The notes under the pieces were generated by a model. It saw nothing but the letters and a program-made list of their open reading frames with translations, searched no databases and was not told the origin of the DNA. Below are positions 1-8,508 of a DNA stretch of 64,000 bases, one piece after another (the first letter of the stretch is position 1; every line of letters begins with the position of its first letter). The stretch lies in the NCBI GenBank assembly GCA_965119215.1, contig CBCPKK010000018.1:1-64000 (forward strand). The letters are read 5' to 3'. This stretch comes from Buttiauxella sp965119215 (GTDB lineage Bacteria > Pseudomonadota > Gammaproteobacteria > Enterobacterales > Enterobacteriaceae). Position numbers and translations under genes: made by a program.

Positions 1-30
1 ACGCTTTCGCTTGCTAACTCGAGGTGGCGT

Positions 31-58
31 ATATTACGCTTTCCTCTTTCAGAGTCAA
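31..58 (-). promoter_or_regulatory. Ribosomal RNA operon promoter P2
   Basis: Read leftward, a -35 TTGACT at 58-53 and a -10 TAATAT at 36-31 are separated by 16 bases, the short spacing typical of enterobacterial rRNA promoters. It lies about 100 bases downstream of a second promoter of the same type, giving the standard P1/P2 tandem. The transcribed genes would lie left of the window edge. In E. coli rrnH sits next to gmhB in this orientation, which supports the call. Confidence 0.85.
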
Positions 59-129
59 GCGTTTATTTCTCGCTTCACTCCAACTCACAGGCCGGTTTGT
101 AAGCCGCTTTGCCGTGTCAGTGGAGGCGC

Positions 130-157
130 AGTATAGGGATTTTCTGGAAGCTGACAA
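130..157 (-). promoter_or_regulatory. Ribosomal RNA operon promoter P1
   Basis: Read leftward, -35 TTGTCA at 157-152 and -10 TATACT at 135-130 have a 16-base spacer. A GCGCC discriminator follows directly, the GC-rich start region that makes rRNA P1 promoters sensitive to ppGpp and DksA. Upstream (158-185) is A/T rich, suggesting an UP element for the RNA polymerase alpha subunit. Fis sites could lie further upstream, inside gmhB, but I could not identify them by eye. Confidence 0.88.
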
Positions 158-200
158 CCCCTAATTTCAAAATAATTGCTAACCGCACACTTTTTAGCCG

Positions 201-773
201 CTACGCCTGTTTTTGACGCGCTTTTATCGCTTTTGGCAGGTCTGCGAGGCTATTAATGACAAAATCAGCCGCTGCTTCACTTTGCTCAGTGACTGGCTTA
301 CCGCTGCGAACCAGTACTTTTGTCCCAACTTGTGCCGCTGATGCTACTTGCATGTCTTCCAGTTTGTCTCCAACCATATAAGAAGAAGCCATATCTATAT
401 GAAGAAACTCTTGAGCTGTGAGCAGCATACCCGGTTGCGGTTTGCGACAATCACAGGTTTGGCGAAACTCTTCTACTATTGCCTCCGGATGATGCGGACA
501 ATAATAGATGCCATCAAGGTCAACGCCACGGTCTGCTAAAGACCAGTCCATCCATTCTGTCAGATTCTCAAAATCACCTTCTGTGAACATGCCACGGGCA
601 ATGCCTGATTGGTTGGTGACGATCACTAACGCATAGCCCATAGCTTTTAACTCGCGCATTGCGTCAATCACACCATCAATGAACTCGAACTGGTCTACTT
701 CATGGACATAACCATGGTCAACATTAATGGTGCCATCACGATCGAGAAAAATAGCTGGAACAGACTGTGCCAC
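201..773 (-). CDS. gmhB: D-glycero-beta-D-manno-heptose-1,7-bisphosphate 7-phosphatase
   Basis: Removes the C7 phosphate of heptose 1,7-bisphosphate in the cytoplasm, a step in making ADP-heptose for the LPS inner core. It is a HAD-family phosphatase: the nucleophile motif DRDGT lies at residues 11-15, and a Cys/His zinc cluster (YYCPHHP, later CDCRKP) follows in the middle, as in other GmhB proteins. I use a GTG start at 773 (protein begins VAQSVPAIFL) because AGGAG lies 7 bases upstream and the length (190 aa) fits the family. A longer reading from 845 adds 24 residues that look like untranslated leader. It stands directly upstream of an rRNA operon, as in E. coli. Confidence 0.95.
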   Translation of the reverse strand: MAQSVPAIFLDRDGTINVDHGYVHEVDQFEFIDGVIDAMRELKAMGYALVIVTNQSGIARGMFTEGDFENLTEWMDWSLADRGVDLDGIYYCPHHPEAIVEEFRQTCDCRKPQPGMLLTAQEFLHIDMASSYMVGDKLEDMQVASAAQVGTKVLVRSGKPVTEQSEAAADFVINSLADLPKAIKARQKQA

Positions 774-852
774 TTGGAAACTCCTGAAACTGGGATTTGG
801 TGTAGTATCGCATGGTTTTCTATCCTGACGGGAACAGACAATCATTCGCAGA

Positions 853-881
853 TTGATTTAGACGTCTGGATGCCTTAACAT
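853..881 (+). promoter_or_regulatory. metNIQ promoter with overlapping MetJ operators
   Basis: A sigma70-like promoter (TTGATT at 853-858, 17-base spacer, TAACAT at 876-881) is overlapped by tandem 8-base MET boxes: a perfect AGACGTCT at 860-867 and a diverged GGATGCCT at 868-875. MetJ with S-adenosylmethionine binds such tandem boxes cooperatively and would block RNA polymerase. The operon is therefore expected to be derepressed when methionine is low. The leader to the metN ATG is about 75 bases. Confidence 0.85.
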
Positions 882-960
882 CCATATCGATAACGGTCAT
901 CGCCCGTTATCGGCAGCAGAAAATGCCACGACTTACACTCATACGATAATAAATAACCTA

Positions 961-1992
961 ATGATTAAACTTTCGAATATCACCAAAGTGTTCCAACAAG
1001 GAAATCGCAGCATACAGGCGTTGAATAACGTCAGCCTGCATGTTCCTGCTGGGCAAATTTATGGCGTGATCGGCGCATCAGGTGCAGGGAAAAGTACCCT
1101 TATCCGTTGCGTAAACCTGCTTGAGCGCCCATCGCACGGCTCAGTACTGGTCGATGGCCAGGAGCTGACAAAGCTTTCAGAAAGCCAACTTACTAAAGCG
1201 CGCCGCCAGATTGGCATGATTTTCCAGCACTTTAATTTGCTTTCTTCCCGTACGGTTTATGGCAACGTCGCATTGCCTTTAGAGTTGGATAACACTCCGC
1301 GTGAAGAAGTTAAACGCCGCGTGTCTGAATTACTGGATTTGGTTGGCCTGAGCGAAAAGCATGATGCTTACCCGGCCAACCTGTCTGGCGGGCAAAAGCA
1401 GCGTGTCGCGATTGCCCGTGCATTAGCAAGCAATCCTAAAGTTCTGTTATGTGATGAGGCCACCAGCGCGCTCGATCCGGCAACCACACGTTCGATTCTC
1501 GAACTGTTGAAGGACATCAACCGTCGCCTTGGTCTGACTATTCTTTTAATTACTCACGAGATGGATGTTGTAAAACGCATCTGTGACTGCGTTGCTGTTA
1601 TTAGCGATGGTGAGTTAATAGAACAAGACACCGTGAGCGAAGTGTTCTCTCATCCTAAGACACCGCTTGCACAGCAGTTTATTCAATCCACTCTGCATCT
1701 GGATATCCCAGAAGATTACGCGCAGCGTTTGAGCACTGACAAGAGCGACACTACCGTGCCATTGCTACGACTGGAATTTACTGGTCAGTCTGTAGATGCG
1801 CCGTTGCTTTCAGAAACCGCCCGCCGCTTCAATGTGAACAGCAATATCATCAGTGCGCAGATGGATTACGCCGGTGGCGTGAAATTCGGCATCATGTTGT
1901 GCGAATTGCATGGAGAACATCAGGATATGGACGCTGCTATCGCATATTTGCAGCAGCAACATGTAAAAGTAGAGGTGCTGGGTTATGTCTGA
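961..1992 (+). CDS. metN: Methionine ABC importer ATP-binding protein MetN
   Basis: ATPase of the MetNIQ importer for D- and L-methionine, acting on the inner face of the cytoplasmic membrane. The 343-aa protein shows Walker A GASGAGKS at 38-45, the ABC signature LSGGQ at 141-145, Walker B ending in DE at 165-166 and the switch histidine at 199. The part after about residue 265 is the NIL (ACT-like) domain, which binds methionine and inhibits transport when internal methionine is high. It is first in the operon, behind MetJ boxes, and its end overlaps metI by 8 bases. Length and sequence match E. coli MetN closely. Confidence 0.97.
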   Translation: MIKLSNITKVFQQGNRSIQALNNVSLHVPAGQIYGVIGASGAGKSTLIRCVNLLERPSHGSVLVDGQELTKLSESQLTKARRQIGMIFQHFNLLSSRTVYGNVALPLELDNTPREEVKRRVSELLDLVGLSEKHDAYPANLSGGQKQRVAIARALASNPKVLLCDEATSALDPATTRSILELLKDINRRLGLTILLITHEMDVVKRICDCVAVISDGELIEQDTVSEVFSHPKTPLAQQFIQSTLHLDIPEDYAQRLSTDKSDTTVPLLRLEFTGQSVDAPLLSETARRFNVNSNIISAQMDYAGGVKFGIMLCELHGEHQDMDAAIAYLQQQHVKVEVLGYV

Positions 1993-2638
1993 GCCAATGA
2001 TGTGGTTACTGTTAAAAGGCGTGTATGAAACGCTGGCGATGACTTTTGTGTCAGGCTTCTTTGGCTTTGTGCTCGGCCTGCCTGTCGGCGTATTGCTTTA
2101 TATTACCCGCCCAGGGCAAATCAGTGCGAACGCGAAGATTTACAACATTCTCTCAGCCCTGGTGAATATCTTCCGTTCTATTCCGTTCATTATATTGCTG
2201 GTATGGATGATTCCATTTACCCGAGCCATTGTCGGAACGTCAATTGGTCTGCAAGCGGCTATTGTGCCATTGACCGTAGGTGCAGCACCCTTTATTGCAC
2301 GTATGGTAGAAAATGCTTTACTGGAAATTCCATCAGGCCTGATTGAAGCTTCACGCGCAATGGGTGCAACACCGCTGCAGATCATCCGCAAAGTACTTCT
2401 GCCAGAAGCACTGCCGGGTCTGGTGAACGCGGCGACCATTACGCTGATTACCCTGGTGGGCTATTCTGCTATGGGCGGTGCCGTTGGTGCCGGTGGTCTG
2501 GGTCAGATTGGCTATCAGTATGGTTATATCGGTTATAACGCTACCGTGATGAATACGGTATTAGTGTTATTGGTGGTATTAGTGTATTTAATTCAAGTCT
2601 CTGGCGATCGTATCGTCCGGGCTGTGACTCACAAATAA
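1985..2638 (+). CDS. metI: Methionine ABC importer permease MetI
   Basis: Membrane channel subunit of MetNIQ, 217 aa with about five hydrophobic helices. The cytoplasmic coupling loop that docks on MetN (EAA motif, starting EASRAMGA) is at residues 121-140, followed by a glycine-rich helix pair. The start ATG lies inside the end of metN with an 8-base overlap, which implies translational coupling and the fixed MetN:MetI ratio needed for the complex. Length equals that of the E. coli protein. Confidence 0.97.
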   Translation: MSEPMMWLLLKGVYETLAMTFVSGFFGFVLGLPVGVLLYITRPGQISANAKIYNILSALVNIFRSIPFIILLVWMIPFTRAIVGTSIGLQAAIVPLTVGAAPFIARMVENALLEIPSGLIEASRAMGATPLQIIRKVLLPEALPGLVNAATITLITLVGYSAMGGAVGAGGLGQIGYQYGYIGYNATVMNTVLVLLVVLVYLIQVSGDRIVRAVTHK

Positions 2639-2682
2639 TACGTTCAACACAACATCGTTTTTACACATAGTAAGGAAGGGAT

Positions 2683-3498
2683 ATGTCTTTTAAATTTAAA
2701 ACCTTTGCGGCAGTTGGTGCTCTGATTGGTTCTCTGGCACTCGTGGGTTGTGGTCAGGACGAGAAAGATCCAAACCATATCAAAGTTGGCGTTATTGTTG
2801 GTGCTGAACAGCAAGTTGCCGAAGTTGCGCAGAAAGTCGCAAAAGAGAAATACGGCCTGGATGTTGAGCTGGTTACCTTTAACGATTACGTTCTGCCTAA
2901 CGAAGCGCTGAGCAAAGGCGACATTGATGCTAACGCCTTCCAGCACAAACCCTACCTGGATCAGCAGATCAAAGACCGTGGCTACAAACTGGTTTCTGTA
3001 GGTAACACGTTCGTTTACCCAATTGCTGGCTACTCCAAAAAAATCAAATCTCTGGATGAACTGCAAGCAGGCGCGCAGGTTGCTCTGCCAAACGACCCAA
3101 CTAACCTTGGTCGTTCTTTATTGCTGCTGCAACAACAAGGTCTGATCAAACTGAAAGATGGCGTTGGTCTGCTGCCAACTGTTCTGGATGTGACTGAGAA
3201 CCCTAAAAACCTGAAGCTGGTTGAACTGGAAGCACCACAGCTACCACGTTCTTTGGATGATGCTCAAATCGCTCTGGCAATCATCAACACCACCTATGCA
3301 AGCCAGATTGGCCTGACTCCAGCTAAAGACGGTATCTTTGTTGAAAACAAAGAATCCCCATACGTAAACATGATCGTTTCCCGCGAAGATAACAAAGACG
3401 CTGAAAACGTGAAGAAATTCGTTCAGGCTTACCAGTCTGATGAAGTTTACGAAGCAGCAAACAAAGTCTTCAATGGCGGCGCAGTAAAAGGCTGGTAA
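2683..3498 (+). CDS. metQ: Methionine-binding lipoprotein MetQ
   Basis: Substrate-binding protein of MetNIQ, anchored in the inner membrane and facing the periplasm. The 271-aa precursor starts with a lipoprotein signal peptide whose lipobox (LVGC) places the lipidated cysteine at residue 23. The rest is an NlpA/MetQ-type binding domain almost identical to E. coli MetQ, including the PYLDQQ and NDPTNLGRS stretches. A start at 2683 is supported by AAGGAAGGG 7 to 15 bases upstream. It is last in the operon, 44 bases after metI, and followed by a terminator. Confidence 0.97.
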   Translation: MSFKFKTFAAVGALIGSLALVGCGQDEKDPNHIKVGVIVGAEQQVAEVAQKVAKEKYGLDVELVTFNDYVLPNEALSKGDIDANAFQHKPYLDQQIKDRGYKLVSVGNTFVYPIAGYSKKIKSLDELQAGAQVALPNDPTNLGRSLLLLQQQGLIKLKDGVGLLPTVLDVTENPKNLKLVELEAPQLPRSLDDAQIALAIINTTYASQIGLTPAKDGIFVENKESPYVNMIVSREDNKDAENVKKFVQAYQSDEVYEAANKVFNGGAVKGW

Positions 3499-3531
3499 GT
3501 TTCCATTCTTCTATTTTTGCGTAAATAATCT

Positions 3532-3560
3532 AAGACGGGCGAATGCCCGTCTTGTTATTT
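3532..3560 (+). terminator. Terminator of metNIQ
   Basis: A perfect 9-bp stem (AAGACGGGC / GCCCGTCTT) with a GAAT loop at 3532-3553 is followed by GTTATTTG. The T tract is imperfect, so some read-through into rcsF is possible. Confidence 0.8.
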
Positions 3561-3612
3561 GTGCGAGAGCTTGATTCAATAATCACGTTTTATCATTCAT
3601 TGAGGAAAAATT

Positions 3613-4017
3613 ATGCGTGCTTTACCGATCTGTTTATTAGCAGTCATGCTGAGCGGCTGTACTATGCTAAGCAGATCCCCCGTTGAACCTGTTCAAAGCA
3701 CAGCAACACCGCCGGCTCCCGAACCGACTAAACCGAAACCAGTTCGTCCTGCACCCGTAAAAATCTATACAAATGCAGAAGATTTAGTGGGCAAACCTTT
3801 CCGCGATCTCGGTGAAGTCAGCGGTGAATCATGCCAGGTCAGCAATCAGGATTCTCCACCTAATATCCCGACGGCCCGTAAACGCTTGCAAGTAAATGCA
3901 TCAAAAATGAAAGCAAACGCCGTGTTATTACATAGCTGTGATGTCACCAGCGGCACGCCAGGATGCTATCGTCAGGCTGTATGCGTGGGTTCTGCATTAA
4001 ATGTCTCGGCGAAATGA
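3613..4017 (+). CDS. rcsF: Rcs phosphorelay envelope-stress sensor lipoprotein RcsF
   Basis: Outer membrane lipoprotein that senses LPS or peptidoglycan damage and relieves IgaA inhibition of the Rcs phosphorelay. The 134-aa precursor has a signal peptide ending in the lipobox LSGC (lipidated Cys16), then a proline/lysine-rich linker (about residues 21-50) of the type that threads through Omp barrels, then a compact domain. That domain has four cysteines (ESCQ, HSCD, PGCY, AVCV) expected to form the two non-consecutive disulfides of RcsF. It overlaps trmO by four bases (ATGA). Confidence 0.96.
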   Translation: MRALPICLLAVMLSGCTMLSRSPVEPVQSTATPPAPEPTKPKPVRPAPVKIYTNAEDLVGKPFRDLGEVSGESCQVSNQDSPPNIPTARKRLQVNASKMKANAVLLHSCDVTSGTPGCYRQAVCVGSALNVSAK

Positions 4018-4721
4018 CAACATTTAGCTTCGAACAAATTGGTGTCATTCGCTCCCCGTATAAAGAGAAGTTTGCCGTTCCCCGCCAACCGGGTCTGGTA
4101 ACTGATGGCGGTGGCGAATTGCATTTACTGCCACCTTATAATGTGGCAGATGCCGTTCGTGGCCTCGAAGGTTTTAGTCATCTGTGGCTGCTATTTGTTT
4201 TTCATCAAACGATGGAAGGTGGTTGGCGGCCCACGGTTCGTCCGCCTCGTTTAGGTGGCAATGCTCGCATGGGCGTGTTTGCTACGCGCTCGACATTCCG
4301 CCCAAATCCGATTGGCATGTCACTGGTCGAACTGAAAAGTATTCGCTGCCAGAAAGACCAGGTCATTTTGCAGCTCGGTAGTCTGGATTTGGTTGATGGC
4401 ACGCCTGTTGTTGATATCAAACCTTACTTACCGTTTGCGGAAGCGGTGCCTGAGGCTGTTGCAGGTTATGCACAGAATGCCCCCGCAGCCGATATGCCGG
4501 TTTACTTCACGCCTGAGTTACAGCCGCAATTATCACTGCTTGAGAAACGTTACCCGCATATTGAACGTTTTATCCGCGAAGTGCTGGCGCAAGATCCACG
4601 TCCGGCCTATCGTAAGGGTGAGGATATCGGTAAAACTTACGCCGTTTTATTGCTGGAATTCAATGTCCGCTGGCGTGTAACCGAGCAGGGTTCAGAAGTG
4701 TTTGCTATTGAGAGTCGTTAA
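4014..4721 (+). CDS. trmO: tRNA (N6-threonylcarbamoyladenosine37-N6)-methyltransferase TrmO
   Basis: Methylates t6A at position 37 of tRNA-Thr (ACY anticodon) to m6t6A, using S-adenosylmethionine. It has the single-domain beta-barrel fold of the TsaA/UPF0066 family: the conserved TRSTFRPNPIG region sits at about residues 84-94 and RPAYRKGE near the C-terminus. The start at 4014 gives 235 aa, equal to E. coli TrmO (old names yaeB, tsaA), and forms an ATGA overlap with rcsF, so the two are probably translationally coupled. An in-frame upstream ATG at 3963 lies inside rcsF and is unlikely. Confidence 0.95.
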   Translation: MTTFSFEQIGVIRSPYKEKFAVPRQPGLVTDGGGELHLLPPYNVADAVRGLEGFSHLWLLFVFHQTMEGGWRPTVRPPRLGGNARMGVFATRSTFRPNPIGMSLVELKSIRCQKDQVILQLGSLDLVDGTPVVDIKPYLPFAEAVPEAVAGYAQNAPAADMPVYFTPELQPQLSLLEKRYPHIERFIREVLAQDPRPAYRKGEDIGKTYAVLLLEFNVRWRVTEQGSEVFAIESR

Positions 4722-4834
4722 TTTATCGCCCTTCTCTTTTGACATCCCTGCCACACTGGTAAACTAAAACACTTATTTTGCATCAGGCTACTCAGGTAGC
4801 CGGTTATCTGCCGTTCAAATGGAACCGTAACAAC

Positions 4835-6553
4835 ATGCGTACTAGCCAATATCTGCTCGCCACACTGAAGGAGACACCAGCCGACGCCGAAGTCATCAGT
4901 CACCAACTGATGCTGCGCGCCGGGATGATCCGCAAACTCGCTTCCGGTTTATATACCTGGTTGCCGACCGGTTTGCGCGTTCTGAAAAAAGTCGAAAACA
5001 TCGTGCGCGAAGAAATGAACAACGCCGGTGCTATCGAGGTGTGTATGCCTGTGGTTCAGCCCGCTGACTTATGGCAAGAAAGTGGTCGTTGGGAACAATA
5101 TGGCCCAGAGCTGCTGCGTTTTGTTGATCGCGGCGAACGCCCATTTGTACTCGGCCCAACTCATGAAGAAGTCATCACTGACCTGATTCGTAACGAGCTG
5201 AGCTCTTACAAACAGCTGCCACTGAATTTCTTCCAGATTCAAACCAAATTCCGTGATGAAGTTCGCCCACGTTTCGGCGTGATGCGTTCCCGCGAATTCC
5301 TGATGAAAGACGCTTACTCTTTCCATACGACTCAGGAGTCCTTGCAGGAAACTTACGATGCGATGTATCAGGCCTACAGCAAAATCTTCACCCGTATGGG
5401 TCTGGATTTCCGCGCAGTAGAAGCCGACACCGGCTCTATTGGTGGCAGCGCATCTCATGAATTCCAGGTACTGGCACAGAGCGGTGAAGACGATGTCATC
5501 TTCTCAACCGAGTCTGAGTACGCCGCCAACATCGAATTTGCTGAAGCGGTTGCTCCAGCAGGTGGCCGTGCAGCGCCGAGCGTTGAAATGACGCAGATTG
5601 ATACCCCTAACGCCAAAACCATCGCTGAGTTGGTTGAGCAGTTCAACCTGCCAGTCGAAAAAACAGTTAAGACTCTGATGGTTAAAGCAACCGAAGGCAG
5701 TGCTTATCCACTGGTTGCTCTGTTGGTTCGTGGCGATCATGAGCTGAATGAAGTTAAAGCAGAGAAACTGCCACAAGTTGCCAGCCCACTGACTTTCGCA
5801 ACCGAAGAAGAAATTCGTGCTGTCGTTAAAGCAGGCCCTGGCTCACTTGGCCCAGTCAATCTGCCAATTCCAGTGGTTGCTGACCGCACCGTTGCCGCAA
5901 TGAGCGACTTCGCTGCTGGCGCAAACATCGACGGCAAACACTTCGTGGGTATTAACTGGGAACGTGACGTTGCGTTGCCAGAAGTTGCTGATATCCGCAA
6001 CGTTGTCGAAGGCGATCCGAGCCCAGACGGTAAAGGTACGTTGCTGATTAAACGCGGCATCGAAGTGGGTCATATCTTCCAGCTCGGCACTAAGTATTCC
6101 GAAGCGATGAAAGCCTCTGTTCAGGGTGAAGATGGCCGTAACCAGACTCTGACTATGGGTTGCTACGGTATTGGCGTGACTCGCGTGGTCGCCGCTTCTA
6201 TTGAGCAAAACAACGACGAGCGCGGCATTATATGGCCAGATGCGATTGCACCGTTCCAGGTTGCCATTCTGCCAATGAACATGCACAAATCTTTCCGCGT
6301 GAAGGAGTTAGCTGAAGAGCTGTATTCCACTCTGCGCGCCAAAGGTATCGACGTATTGATGGATGACCGTAAAGAGCGTCCAGGCGTGATGTTTGCGGAT
6401 ATGGAACTGATTGGTATTCCACACACTATCGTGATTGGCGACCGTAATCTTGATAGCGAAGAAGTTGAATACAAGAACCGTCGTGAAGGCGAAAAGCAGA
6501 TGATCAAAACCAACGAAATCATTGATTTCTTGTTGGCGCAGATTAAGCGCTAA
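4835..6553 (+). CDS. proS: Prolyl-tRNA synthetase
   Basis: Charges tRNA-Pro in the cytoplasm. It is a bacterial-type class II synthetase of 572 aa, the E. coli length. Class II motif 2 is visible around FRDEVRPRFGV and motif 3 at GCYGIGVTR. Between them lies the INS editing domain (about residues 225-405), which hydrolyses Ala-tRNA-Pro. The C-terminal part is the anticodon-binding domain. I start at ATG 4835 (MRTSQYLLATLKET) because homology begins there; an upstream in-frame ATG at 4778 adds 19 unrelated residues. A strong terminator follows. Confidence 0.97.
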   Translation: MRTSQYLLATLKETPADAEVISHQLMLRAGMIRKLASGLYTWLPTGLRVLKKVENIVREEMNNAGAIEVCMPVVQPADLWQESGRWEQYGPELLRFVDRGERPFVLGPTHEEVITDLIRNELSSYKQLPLNFFQIQTKFRDEVRPRFGVMRSREFLMKDAYSFHTTQESLQETYDAMYQAYSKIFTRMGLDFRAVEADTGSIGGSASHEFQVLAQSGEDDVIFSTESEYAANIEFAEAVAPAGGRAAPSVEMTQIDTPNAKTIAELVEQFNLPVEKTVKTLMVKATEGSAYPLVALLVRGDHELNEVKAEKLPQVASPLTFATEEEIRAVVKAGPGSLGPVNLPIPVVADRTVAAMSDFAAGANIDGKHFVGINWERDVALPEVADIRNVVEGDPSPDGKGTLLIKRGIEVGHIFQLGTKYSEAMKASVQGEDGRNQTLTMGCYGIGVTRVVAASIEQNNDERGIIWPDAIAPFQVAILPMNMHKSFRVKELAEELYSTLRAKGIDVLMDDRKERPGVMFADMELIGIPHTIVIGDRNLDSEEVEYKNRREGEKQMIKTNEIIDFLLAQIKR

Positions 6554-6570
6554 GTCTTATCGTTCTAAGA

Positions 6571-6607
6571 AAAAGGCCCCGCTAAGCAATTAGCGGGGCC
6601 TTTTTTT
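6571..6607 (+). terminator. Bidirectional terminator between proS and nlpE
   Basis: A long stem (AAAAGGCCCCGCTAA / TTAGCGGGGCCTTTT, GCAA loop) is followed by a 7-T run on the + strand and has a run of A before it. It can therefore stop both proS and the converging nlpE transcript. The T run ends just before the nlpE stop codon. Confidence 0.93.
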
Positions 6608-6608
6608 A

Positions 6609-7307
6609 TCAATCCTGGCAGGTTTTCTTCGGCTCAAACTTAGCGGCCCGGTCGGCAACGACTGTTTTTCTCAATTCGCCACTATCCGGTGAGGCTTGCA
6701 AAGTAAAGTGGGCATCAACCACCAGCAACACAGGCTGGTAATCCTCGCCTCGCGCAGCTGCATACCCGCGCTCAAGCTCAGCGTTGCTGGCAACGTCGAA
6801 GGTTTTACCTGTGGCACAATCCTGGAAAATCGCCGCATCAGCCATGTATTTATACATGCCTTTCATCGTCATTGGCGTCGCAGGCAAAGCCTCTTTCATC
6901 GGCTTCAGAGTGTAATTAAGCTGAGACTCAATCGAATTCCCTGCCCTGTCCAACATTTCCAGGTTATCGCCTTTCGGACGGAAATAGAGCTTTTCGCCAT
7001 CGCGTTCAGTCAGAACTAATTTATCCGCGGTACGTGCCCAGCTACCGTAGGATGCAAATACTGCTGGCTCTTTTGCCCCTTGATAACGTTGATTCATTAC
7101 CCAGGTACCGTCTTTTTCCAAAAACAGCGAGGTTTCAATCCCTGAGCAATCCGCACAAGGGATAACACCACGGTAGCTTTGCTGCATTGGTTGCAATTCT
7201 GCAGCTTGTGTCGGCTGCAATGTTTGCACTTCAGCTCGGTTATTACAGCCAAAAAGTGCAAACAGGCTGCACACGGCAACCGCTGACAATAGGATCTTTT
7301 TCACCAT
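6609..7307 (-). CDS. nlpE: Envelope stress lipoprotein NlpE (CutF)
   Basis: Outer membrane lipoprotein that signals surface contact, lipoprotein-trafficking faults and copper/redox stress to the CpxA sensor kinase. The 232-aa precursor has a signal peptide with lipobox ending in Cys21. The N-terminal domain carries the CxxC pair CADC at 51-54, followed by a beta-barrel-like fold. A further Cys pair near the C-terminus (DCATG and the terminal TCQD) would form the disulfide that monitors oxidative folding. It converges on proS. E. coli has yaeF between these genes; here there is no room for it. Confidence 0.95.
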   Translation of the reverse strand: MVKKILLSAVAVCSLFALFGCNNRAEVQTLQPTQAAELQPMQQSYRGVIPCADCSGIETSLFLEKDGTWVMNQRYQGAKEPAVFASYGSWARTADKLVLTERDGEKLYFRPKGDNLEMLDRAGNSIESQLNYTLKPMKEALPATPMTMKGMYKYMADAAIFQDCATGKTFDVASNAELERGYAAARGEDYQPVLLVVDAHFTLQASPDSGELRKTVVADRAAKFEPKKTCQD

Positions 7308-7342
7308 CTCTTCCTTCTTCTGGTCAATATCTTCGCCGTTCG

Positions 7343-7765
7343 TTATTCAGGACGCCGGACTTTCCCACGTAGCGACTTTGTCGTTGATTTCTGAGCTTTT
7401 GATGTCAAACGACGCTCTTTTGAAGCGCGTGTGGGCCGGGTAGCTCGTCGGCTTTTTTGTTCTACGGTTAATTCTTGAATTAATGATACGAGCCTTGCAA
7501 CTGCCGCTTCACGATTCATTTCCTGGCTGCGGTATTCCTGCGCTTTTATCACCACTACGCCATCTGGAGTAATAAGATGGTGACTGGCCGCCAGTAGACG
7601 TTCTTTATAATACTCTGGCAGGCTGGAGGCGCGAATGTCAAAACGCAAATGGATTGCCGTTGAGGTTTTATTCACGTGCTGACCACCCGCGCCTTGTGCG
7701 CGAATAGCCGTAATGGTCACTTCACTGTCCGGTATGGCTACCGCCCGGGAGACTTCTATCATCAA
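7343..7765 (-). CDS. arfB: Alternative ribosome-rescue peptidyl-tRNA hydrolase ArfB
   Basis: Releases peptides from ribosomes stalled at the end of non-stop mRNA. The 140-aa protein has the release-factor catalytic GGQ at residues 27-29 (AQGAGGQHVNKTS) and a strongly basic, flexible C-terminal tail (from about residue 103, rich in R and K). That tail occupies the empty mRNA channel in ArfB/YaeJ. It overlaps the preceding gene yaeQ by four bases (ATGA), so the two are co-translated. Length equals the E. coli protein. Confidence 0.96.
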   Translation of the reverse strand: MMIEVSRAVAIPDSEVTITAIRAQGAGGQHVNKTSTAIHLRFDIRASSLPEYYKERLLAASHHLITPDGVVVIKAQEYRSQEMNREAAVARLVSLIQELTVEQKSRRATRPTRASKERRLTSKAQKSTTKSLRGKVRRPE

Positions 7766-8304
7766 TGATGCTGCCAGGCCGTAAAGTGAATTTCGAGATT
7801 ATTCTCAGCATCAGACAACCAGATTGCCCCATCCTGAATGGTGGCCTGCAGGTTCATCGAACGCGTACCAAACTCACATAGCTTCGCCAGTTGCTCGTCA
7901 TCCAGATACCAGATAGACAAATTCTGGTACTGCTTAAGTTTGTTCTGATGCTGCTGCCACCAGATTTCAGCGGCACGACTGTTGTAAGTAAACAACGCCA
8001 CTTCGCCAGATTGGCTACAGGCTTTTTTCAGGCGTTTTTCGTCTGGTAAACCCAGCTCAATCCACAGGTCGATACCCATATGGTCATTGCGCTGCCAGAT
8101 TTCTGGTTCTTCCTCAGCACTTAATCCACGCGAAAATTGCAGCCGTTCGTTAGCGTATTTAATCCACGCTAATAAACGCAACATCATGCGTTCTTGAGTT
8201 TCTGAAGGATGGCGCGCAAGCGTCAGGTTACTGTCCAGGAACTGATTGCGATCGAGATCGGCAACGTTCACCATCGCTTTATAGATTGTCGCTTTTAACG
8301 CCAT
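7762..8304 (-). CDS. yaeQ: YaeQ family protein
   Basis: 181-aa protein of the YaeQ family, whose structure is known to resemble a reduced PD-(D/E)XK nuclease fold. Its cellular role is not established. Recognisable family features are the N-terminal MALKATIYKA and the middle WIELGLPDEKRLKKAC. I start at 8304 (MALKATIYK) because this matches E. coli YaeQ; a start 15 bases upstream adds only MWRSV. It precedes and overlaps arfB, as in E. coli, and may share its promoter in the 8305-8390 gap. Confidence 0.93.
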   Translation of the reverse strand: MALKATIYKAMVNVADLDRNQFLDSNLTLARHPSETQERMMLRLLAWIKYANERLQFSRGLSAEEEPEIWQRNDHMGIDLWIELGLPDEKRLKKACSQSGEVALFTYNSRAAEIWWQQHQNKLKQYQNLSIWYLDDEQLAKLCEFGTRSMNLQATIQDGAIWLSDAENNLEIHFTAWQHH

Positions 8305-8394
8305 CACACTTCTCCACACTAATTAGGCGCTCATTGTAGCGAAAACCTCGCTAAAACGCTGTTATGTATTCACTCAAGTAGAGAGTCAGGCTGC

Positions 8395-8423
8395 TGATAT
8401 CGGTTTCATGCCTGTGGTATAGT
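8395..8423 (+). promoter_or_regulatory. Candidate extended -10 promoter for yaeP-rof
   Basis: TATAGT at 8418-8423 is preceded by TGG, giving an extended -10 (TGnTATAGT). The hexamer 17 bases upstream (TGATAT, 8395-8400) is a poor -35, which extended -10 promoters tolerate. It leaves a leader of roughly 80 bases before the yaeP GTG. Confidence 0.5.
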
Positions 8424-8508
8424 CACCTTGCTAAACAGAGTTTATCTTCGTAGGCTTAACTGGCATCCCACAATTAAGTCTGAGGTCGGGACTCTGAAAG
8501 GAGGGCGT

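Noticed and set aside
774..845. 24-residue N-terminal extension of gmhB from an upstream ATG
   Set aside because: GTG at 773 has AGGAG at the right distance and starts exactly at the homologous N-terminus.
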